Positions 63,942 to 64,000 of a DNA stretch of 64,000 nt are shown here, one piece after another. The first letter of the stretch is position 1; the number at the start of each line of letters is the position of its first letter. The position numbers were made by a program, and so were the translations under genes. The notes beneath the pieces are model-generated. The model did not search any database, had not been told where the DNA came from, and was given only the letters and a program-made list of their open reading frames with translations. Source of the stretch: Aureococcus anophagefferens (taxonomy: Eukaryota > Sar > Pelagophyceae > Pelagomonadales > Pelagomonadaceae); assembly GCF_000186865.1 (NCBI RefSeq), contig NW_008705572.1, positions 928,684 to 992,683 of the forward strand, read 5' to 3'.

Positions 63942-64000
63942 GCCGTCCGCGTCGAGTCCTCGTCGACCGCCGTCTGCGTCGAGTCCTCGTCGACCGCCGT
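63942..64000. repeat. 27-bp tandem repeat running off the window
   Basis: Two 27-bp units beginning GCCGTCCGCGTCGAGTCCTC and GCCGTCTGCGTCGAGTCCTC (63942-63968, 63969-63995) and the start of a third lie at the window end. One C/T difference is seen. Upstream (63812-63941) I see no gene. Confidence 0.8.

Overview
The window is nuclear DNA of a GC-rich, gene-dense photosynthetic eukaryote, most likely a pelagophyte alga (stramenopile) such as Aureococcus anophagefferens. The main evidence is a fucoxanthin-chlorophyll a/c type antenna protein with a heterokont presequence, a Pol I-type organellar DNA polymerase with a similar presequence, a UGA-decoded selenoprotein U, eukaryotic trafficking genes (Rab3GAP, VPS28, RAMP4, OCRL-like phosphatase), and introns that look like introner elements flanked by 8-bp target duplications. 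The species name is inferred; the lineage is well supported.

Layout. 0-10 kb: the C-terminal end of a Rab3GAP catalytic subunit, an ankyrin protein, a protein ending in a uracil-DNA-glycosylase fold without its catalytic residues, a MITE-like element full of GC-rich minisatellite, a secreted SGNH hydrolase, a sulfotransferase and an exostosin-like glycosyltransferase. 10-23 kb: organellar DNA polymerase with SAP insertions, two PhyH-like dioxygenases, an RGS protein, the antenna protein, a patatin/cPLA2-like lipase, a tyrosinase and a MYND protein. 23-31 kb: a repetitive Ala/Lys/Pro plastid-type protein, a kinase, a YeiH-like membrane protein, RAMP4 and a fucosyltransferase-like protein. 31-41 kb: a two-repeat voltage-gated channel, a frame-broken multicopper oxidase, selenoprotein U with a SECIS-like hairpin, a sulfotransferase and an acyl-CoA synthetase. 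41-64 kb: two coiled-coil proteins, an OCRL-type phosphatase, a zinc-finger metallophosphatase, a double methyltransferase, a D27-like carotenoid isomerase, a GT61-like glycosyltransferase, a thioredoxin reductase, VPS28, an EEP/FN3 protein, an ankyrin protein, an F-box/WD protein and an EF-hand/WD40 protein.

Genes are packed tightly on both strands; convergent genes may lie 0-10 bp apart and divergent pairs share 120-400 bp. There are no operons. Loose functional themes are secretion and glycan or sulfate modification (sulfotransferases, glycosyltransferases, RAMP4), membrane trafficking (Rab3GAP, VPS28, OCRL-like) and plastid function (antenna, polymerase, D27).

The strongest structural theme is intron gain. 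Six introns have the same layout: an 8-bp direct repeat whose left copy starts the intron with GT or GC, then an element ending in AG, then the right copy resuming the reading frame. Removing each one restores an uninterrupted, homologous protein. Two are about 92% identical 192-bp elements in unrelated genes.
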